A DNA stretch of 9,879 bases, taken from NCBI GenBank assembly GCA_005881055.1, contig VBHW01000059.1:1-9879 (forward strand). The letters run 5' to 3'. The translations under genes and the position numbers were made by a program. Under the pieces are notes generated by a model. It saw only the letters and a list, made by a program, of their open reading frames with translations. It was not told where the DNA came from and did not search any database. Within the stretch, counting starts at the first letter, position 1, and every line of letters begins with the position of its first letter. Of this stretch, positions 6,310 through 9,879 are shown in pieces. The DNA comes from Chloroflexota bacterium. GTDB taxonomy: Bacteria; Chloroflexota; Limnocylindria; Limnocylindrales; CSP1-4.

Positions 6310-7491
6310 ATGAGCCGGGTCTCGGAGATCGGCGCGGCCGTCATCGGGGCGGGCTTCATCGGCACCGTCCACGTCGAGGCGCTGCGCCGGATCGGCGTGA
6401 GTGTCCGGGGCGTCCTCGGCAGCAGCCCCGACCGCGGACGAGAGCGGGCCGAGGCGCTCGGCGTGGCTCGCGCCTATCCCTCGCTGGAGGCCGTCCTGGC
6501 CGACGAGTCCGTCGACGTCGTCCACGTCACGTCGCCGAACCACCTCCACGTACCCCAGGCCCGCGAGATCCTCGAAGCCGGGCGCCACGTCGTCTGCGAG
6601 AAGCCCCTGGCGATGACGGCGGCCGAGTCGTCGGAGCTCGTCGCCGTCGCGGAGCGGAGCGGGCTCGTCAACGCCGTGAACTTCAACATCCGCTTCTACC
6701 CGGTGAACCAGCACGCCCACGACCTCGTGGCGGAGGGCGGGCTCGGTGACGTCAGATTCGTCACGGGCCGGTACTTCCAGGACTGGCTGCTCCTCGACAC
6801 CGACTGGAACTGGCGCCTCGAGCCCGACAAGGGCGGGGCGCTCCGCGCGGTTGGCGATATCGGCTCGCACTGGCTCGATCTCCTGTCGTTCATCACCGGC
6901 CGACGGGTCGAGGCGGTCATGGCCGACCTCGCGACGTTCATCCCGGTCCGTCGCCAGCCCCGCGGGCCGGTCGAGACCTTCTCCACCGAGCGATCGGCCG
7001 ACACGGTCGCCCGCGAGATGGCCACGGAGGACGTCGCCTCGATCCTCCTGCGCTTTGCGAACGGCGCACGTGGCGTCGTCAGCGTGTCGCAGATCAGCCC
7101 GGGCCGGAAGAACTCGCTCCAGTGGGAGATCGATGGCTCGCTGGGCGCGGCTGCGTGGGACTCCGAGGCGCCCGACCACCTGTGGCTCGGCCATCGCGAC
7201 CGCCCCAACGAGGTGCTCCAGCGCAATCCTGCCCTGATGAGCGCGGGGGGACGTGCCGCGACGGCGCTGCCGGCAGGCCACACCGAGGGATTCGGCGACA
7301 CGTTCGGGGCGCTGTTCCGCGCGATCTACGCCGACGTCGCGAGCGGGCGGCCCGCCGAACGGCCGCGGTACGCGACGTTCGCGGACGGCCACGACGTGAT
7401 GCTCGTCGGCGACGCGGTGGCCAGGAGCGCGCGGACGGGTCGCTGGGTCGATGTGGCTCGGACCGGCGGTCCGGTGGGCGCCGCGACGTGA
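6310..7491 (+). CDS. Gfo/Idh/MocA family NAD(P)-dependent sugar oxidoreductase
   Basis: The family oxidises or reduces sugars, inositols or sugar nucleotides with a bound NAD(P). The 393-residue product has the Rossmann motif GAGFIG (13-18), SPNHLH (75-80), the CEKP signature (96-99, K98 catalytic) and GDIGSHWLDL (182-191, with D183 and H187 in the usual catalytic places). The ATG at 6310 follows GGAGGAG at good distance, so frames extending further upstream are not needed. It heads a likely three-gene operon: the isomerase starts 25 bp on and nagA follows. A TACTGT at 6244-6249 could be a -10 but has no matching -35, so its promoter is unresolved. The exact substrate cannot be read from sequence; the partner genes suggest a sugar acid, keto-sugar or amino-sugar route. 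Confidence 0.93.
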   Translation: MSRVSEIGAAVIGAGFIGTVHVEALRRIGVSVRGVLGSSPDRGRERAEALGVARAYPSLEAVLADESVDVVHVTSPNHLHVPQAREILEAGRHVVCEKPLAMTAAESSELVAVAERSGLVNAVNFNIRFYPVNQHAHDLVAEGGLGDVRFVTGRYFQDWLLLDTDWNWRLEPDKGGALRAVGDIGSHWLDLLSFITGRRVEAVMADLATFIPVRRQPRGPVETFSTERSADTVAREMATEDVASILLRFANGARGVVSVSQISPGRKNSLQWEIDGSLGAAAWDSEAPDHLWLGHRDRPNEVLQRNPALMSAGGRAATALPAGHTEGFGDTFGALFRAIYADVASGRPAERPRYATFADGHDVMLVGDAVARSARTGRWVDVARTGGPVGAAT

Positions 7492-7516
7492 CGGTCGAGC
7501 TGGCGGCCCGGTCCGC

Positions 7517-8397
7517 ATGAAGCTCGGGATCCTCACCGCGCCGTTCGCGGAGACGCCGCTCATGGATGTCGCGGACTGGGCCGCGGCGAGCGGCTTCGAG
7601 GTCCTGGAGATCGCCTGCTGGCCGGTCGCGCGGGGCACCGAGCGGCGATACGCGGGCACCGCGCACATCGACGTGGCAATCCTGTCGGACGGTCAGGCGA
7701 CGGAGATCGCCGACGAGCTCCGCAGCAAGGGCCTCGCCATCTCGGGTCTTGGCTACTACCCGAACCCGCTCCATCCGGACCCCGAGCACCGCGCCGAGGT
7801 CATCGGCCATCTTCGGCACGTCATGACGGCGGCCCGGAAGATGGGCGTGCCGGTCGTCAACACGTTCATGGGTGGCGATGCCGCCAGGACCCAGGACGAG
7901 AACTGGGACGAGGCGCGCCGCGTCTGGCCGGACATCGTCCGCTTCGCACAGGACAACGGGCTGAGAATCACGATCGAGAACTGCCCGATGATCTTCGGCC
8001 GCGACGAATGGCCGGCCGGCCACAACATCGCATGGTCGCCGTACATCTGGCGGCGGATCCTCGAGACGTGGGGCGACACGATCGGCCTGAACTTCGACCC
8101 GTCGCACCTCGTCTGGCTGATGATCGACCAGGAGCGGTTCATCCGCGAGTTCGGTCCCCATATCCTCCACTTCCAGGCGTGCGCGGGACGCTCTCCTCGG
8201 GTATCGGCTGGCAGATCCCCCGCGTTCCCGGGCTCGGTGAGGTCCAATGGGGGCGGATCTTCGCGGACCTGTACCGCGTGGGGTACACGGGCGACTGCAT
8301 CATCGAGCACGAGGATCGGCAGTTCGAAGGCACGGACGACCTCCTGAAGCGCGGTTTCCTCGTGGCGCGCGACACGCTGCGTCCCTTCGTGAAGTGA
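7517..8397 (+). CDS. Sugar phosphate isomerase/epimerase-like TIM barrel, frame broken near 8180
   Basis: This belongs to the xylose-isomerase-like TIM-barrel family (AP endonuclease 2 fold), often paired with Gfo/Idh/MocA enzymes. From ATG 7517 the first frame gives MKLGILTAPF, EVLEIACWP (28-36), the metal-ligand strand ITIENCPM (151-158) and NFDPSHLVW (192-200), down to PHILHFQA (214-221). It then runs into unrelated sequence. The family's C-terminus (SSGIGWQIPRVPGLG, GDCIIEHEDRQFEG, KRGFLVARDTL) continues in another plus-strand frame to TGA 8395-8397. The total span is 881 nt, not a multiple of three. The usual lysine-aspartate pair after H-x-x-A and a short loop seem to be missing, so the break looks like a small deletion of some 10 codons plus or minus a base, not just one base. 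It is either a disabled gene or an assembly error. No strong Shine-Dalgarno is seen at the start. Confidence 0.85.
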
Positions 8398-8413
8398 CGC
8401 ACGCGACGTGCCC

Positions 8414-9565
8414 ATGAACAGTTCGGACGACATCCGAGGCAGGCTCGTCCTCGACGATCGGGTGGCGGCGGGCCGGATCCGCGTCCAGGATGGGCACATC
8501 GTCGCCGTCGACCTCGACGAGCGCGGTGGCGAGGCAGGCGGCGAGGGGGATCGGGCGCTGCCCTTCGTCACTCCCGGGTTCGTCGACGTCCACGTCCACG
8601 GCTGGGGCGGCCACGATGCGATGGGCTCGCCGCAGGAGCTCGACGGGATGGCGCAGGCCCTGCTCGCTCACGGGGTCACCTCGTTCCTGCCGACCGCCGT
8701 CAGCTCGCCGGTCGAGGAGCTCGGCGCGTTCGCGGACCGCGTCCGGCGCTGGATGCCGGCTCACCCGGCCGACGGGGCGCGGCCGCTCGGGTTCAACCTC
8801 GAGGGCCCGTTCCTCGCCCAGGCCCGGCGCGGCGCGCACAACCCCCTGTTCCTGCGCGACCCCGCGGACGTCGATACGGCGGCCCTCGAGCCGCTGCTCG
8901 ACGGCCTGCGCGTCACGACGATCGCGCCGGAGCTGCCCGGTGCGCTCGAGCTCATCGGCTGGATGCACGGGCGAGGGGTGGTCGTCTCGCTCGGTCATTC
9001 CGGCACGGACCTCGCGACCGCCCGGGCCGGCTATGCCGCGGGCGCTCGGACGACGACCCACCTCTTCAACGCGATGACCGGCGTCGACCATCGCGCCCCC
9101 GGGCTGGCCGTCGCCGGGCTCGTGAACGACGAGGCGTTCGTGGAGCTCATCGCCGACGGGCACCACGTCGACGTCGCGCTCTGGCCGATCATCACCCGGA
9201 CGAAGCCATCGGCCCGGCTCCTGCTCGTGAGCGATCCCCTCGCCCTTGCGGGCGCCGGGGACGGTCGCATGACGATCGGCGGGCTCGAGGTCGACGTGCG
9301 GGACGGCAAGTGCACCCTCGTCGAGAGCGGAGCGCTGGCCGGCTCGGTCATCGCCCTCGACACGGCGGTCCGCAACCTCGTCCGATCAGGCGTCGACCTT
9401 CCGGCGGCCGTCGAGGCCGCCTCGCGCAACCCGCTGAGGCTGCTCGGGATCGAGGACCGCGGCCGCGTCGCAGTCGGTCAGGCGGCCGATCTCGTCGAGC
9501 TCGACGACGACCTGCGGGTCGCCCGGGTCATGCGCGACGGTCGCTGGTACGCCGGGTCGCGCTGA
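8414..9565 (+). CDS. nagA: N-acetylglucosamine-6-phosphate deacetylase
   Basis: NagA removes acetate from GlcNAc-6-phosphate to give glucosamine-6-phosphate in amino-sugar and cell-wall recycling. The 383-residue product matches the usual length. Amidohydrolase motifs in order: PGFVDVHVHGWGGHD (54-68) with the H60/H62 pair, FNLEGPFL (127-134) with metal-ligand E130, LGHSGTD (193-199) with H195, THLFNAM (215-221) with H216, HRAPG (226-230), DGHHV (248-252), and LVSDPLALAG (271-280) with the catalytic D274. All appear intact. The ATG at 8414 is preferred; a GTG at 8408 is also in frame, and neither has a clear Shine-Dalgarno. The gap to the isomerase stop is 16 bp, which supports co-transcription. 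No nagB or transporter is visible in the window, so the pathway's other steps must lie elsewhere. Confidence 0.93.
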   Translation: MNSSDDIRGRLVLDDRVAAGRIRVQDGHIVAVDLDERGGEAGGEGDRALPFVTPGFVDVHVHGWGGHDAMGSPQELDGMAQALLAHGVTSFLPTAVSSPVEELGAFADRVRRWMPAHPADGARPLGFNLEGPFLAQARRGAHNPLFLRDPADVDTAALEPLLDGLRVTTIAPELPGALELIGWMHGRGVVVSLGHSGTDLATARAGYAAGARTTTHLFNAMTGVDHRAPGLAVAGLVNDEAFVELIADGHHVDVALWPIITRTKPSARLLLVSDPLALAGAGDGRMTIGGLEVDVRDGKCTLVESGALAGSVIALDTAVRNLVRSGVDLPAAVEAASRNPLRLLGIEDRGRVAVGQAADLVELDDDLRVARVMRDGRWYAGSR

Positions 9566-9630
9566 CCGAGGCGGCTTCCGCGATGGGCGGATCGGGGCGG
9601 GACGACCCCCGGCGGCCGACCCCCGGCCGG

Positions 9631-9668
9631 CCGACCCCGGTCGGTCGCAACTGACCTCGGTCGGTCAG
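9631..9668. terminator. Two GC-rich inverted repeats between convergent genes
   Basis: CCGACC-CC-GGTCGG (9631-9644) and CTGACC-TCGGTC-GGTCAG (9651-9668) are perfect six-base stems sharing the GGTCGG / CCGACC word, which also occurs around 9615-9621. They lie where nagA and the aldolase-like gene meet, and the second covers the latter's stop codon. They could act as a two-way terminator, but no T tract follows on either strand. Confidence 0.35.
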
Positions 9669-9879
9669 TCTCCCTTCTTGCTCGCGAGCGTCGCGCGCGC
9701 CTTCTCCCAGTCGGCGCGGAACTGGACGATGCCCTTGTCCGTGAGCGGATGGTGGACCATCTGCTGAAGGACCTTGAACGGCAACGTCGCGATGTGGGCG
9801 CCCGCGAGAGCCGCCTGGGTGACGTGCTGCGGGTGCCGGATCGACGCAGCGAGGACCTCGGACTCGATGTCGTGGATCG
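9665..9879 (-). CDS. Transaldolase / fructose-6-phosphate aldolase-like, C-terminal part
   Basis: Only the last 71 codons are in the window; the 5' end lies past the right edge. Translation gives IHDIESEVLAASIRHPQHV, then QAALAGAHIATLPFKVLQQM and HHPLTDKGIVQFRADWEKA, ending SKKGD and TGA (complement of 9665-9667). This matches the C-terminus of the short TalC/FSA-type transaldolases, where VLAASIR and the ATLPFKVL-to-HPLTDKG run are characteristic. The catalytic lysine would be further upstream and is not visible. Such enzymes move three-carbon units between sugar phosphates or cleave fructose-6-phosphate, which fits the sugar-handling operon that converges on it. Transaldolase and aldolase cannot be told apart from this part. 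Confidence 0.85.
   Translation of the reverse strand, partial: IHDIESEVLAASIRHPQHVTQAALAGAHIATLPFKVLQQMVHHPLTDKGIVQFRADWEKARATLASKKGD

Overview
The window is a strongly GC-rich bacterial chromosome segment with two transcription blocks running away from a divergent intergenic region at about 6049-6309. The gene content points to Chloroflexota, perhaps a Limnocylindria-like lineage: housekeeping genes M23/LysM peptidase, obg, nadD and rsfS in a row; a Rho of about 465 residues without the large insertion usual in Actinobacteriota; and a Gfo/Idh/MocA dehydrogenase paired with a TIM-barrel isomerase. This assignment is inference; nothing in the window fixes the taxon.

Left block, minus strand, read right to left: rho (6036-4648); a 237-bp gap with a weak hairpin and a promoter; a LysM/M23 cell-wall peptidase (4410-2899, TTG start with a good Shine-Dalgarno); obg (2805-1527, with a frameshift near 1731); nadD (1500-814); and rsfS (817-332), which overlaps nadD by 4 bp. 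Obg, NadD and RsfS form a classic cluster for ribosome assembly, ribosome silencing and NAD synthesis. Beyond rsfS, positions 1-331 hold no convincing gene. They carry five copies of a short palindrome, ACGA-N7-TCGT. Three are direct copies exactly 51 bp apart and two are inverted.

Right block, plus strand: a Gfo/Idh/MocA oxidoreductase (6310-7491), a sugar-phosphate isomerase/epimerase-type TIM barrel (7517-8397, with a frame break near 8177-8190), and an N-acetylglucosamine-6-phosphate deacetylase, nagA (8414-9565). Spacing of 16-25 bp suggests one operon for uptake-independent processing of sugars or amino sugars. A convergent transaldolase/fructose-6-phosphate aldolase-like gene enters from the right edge (9665 to the edge, minus strand), with GC-rich inverted repeats between it and nagA.

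The best leads are the spaced palindrome array after rsfS with a possible sixth copy before the peptidase gene, and a LexA-box-like palindrome (CGAAC-N4-GTTCG) sitting between the -35 and -10 elements of a near-consensus rho promoter. Two conserved genes, obg and the isomerase, are each broken by a frame change. For the essential obg this looks more like a consensus error than biology. No CRISPR array, RNA gene, insertion sequence or defence system was seen.
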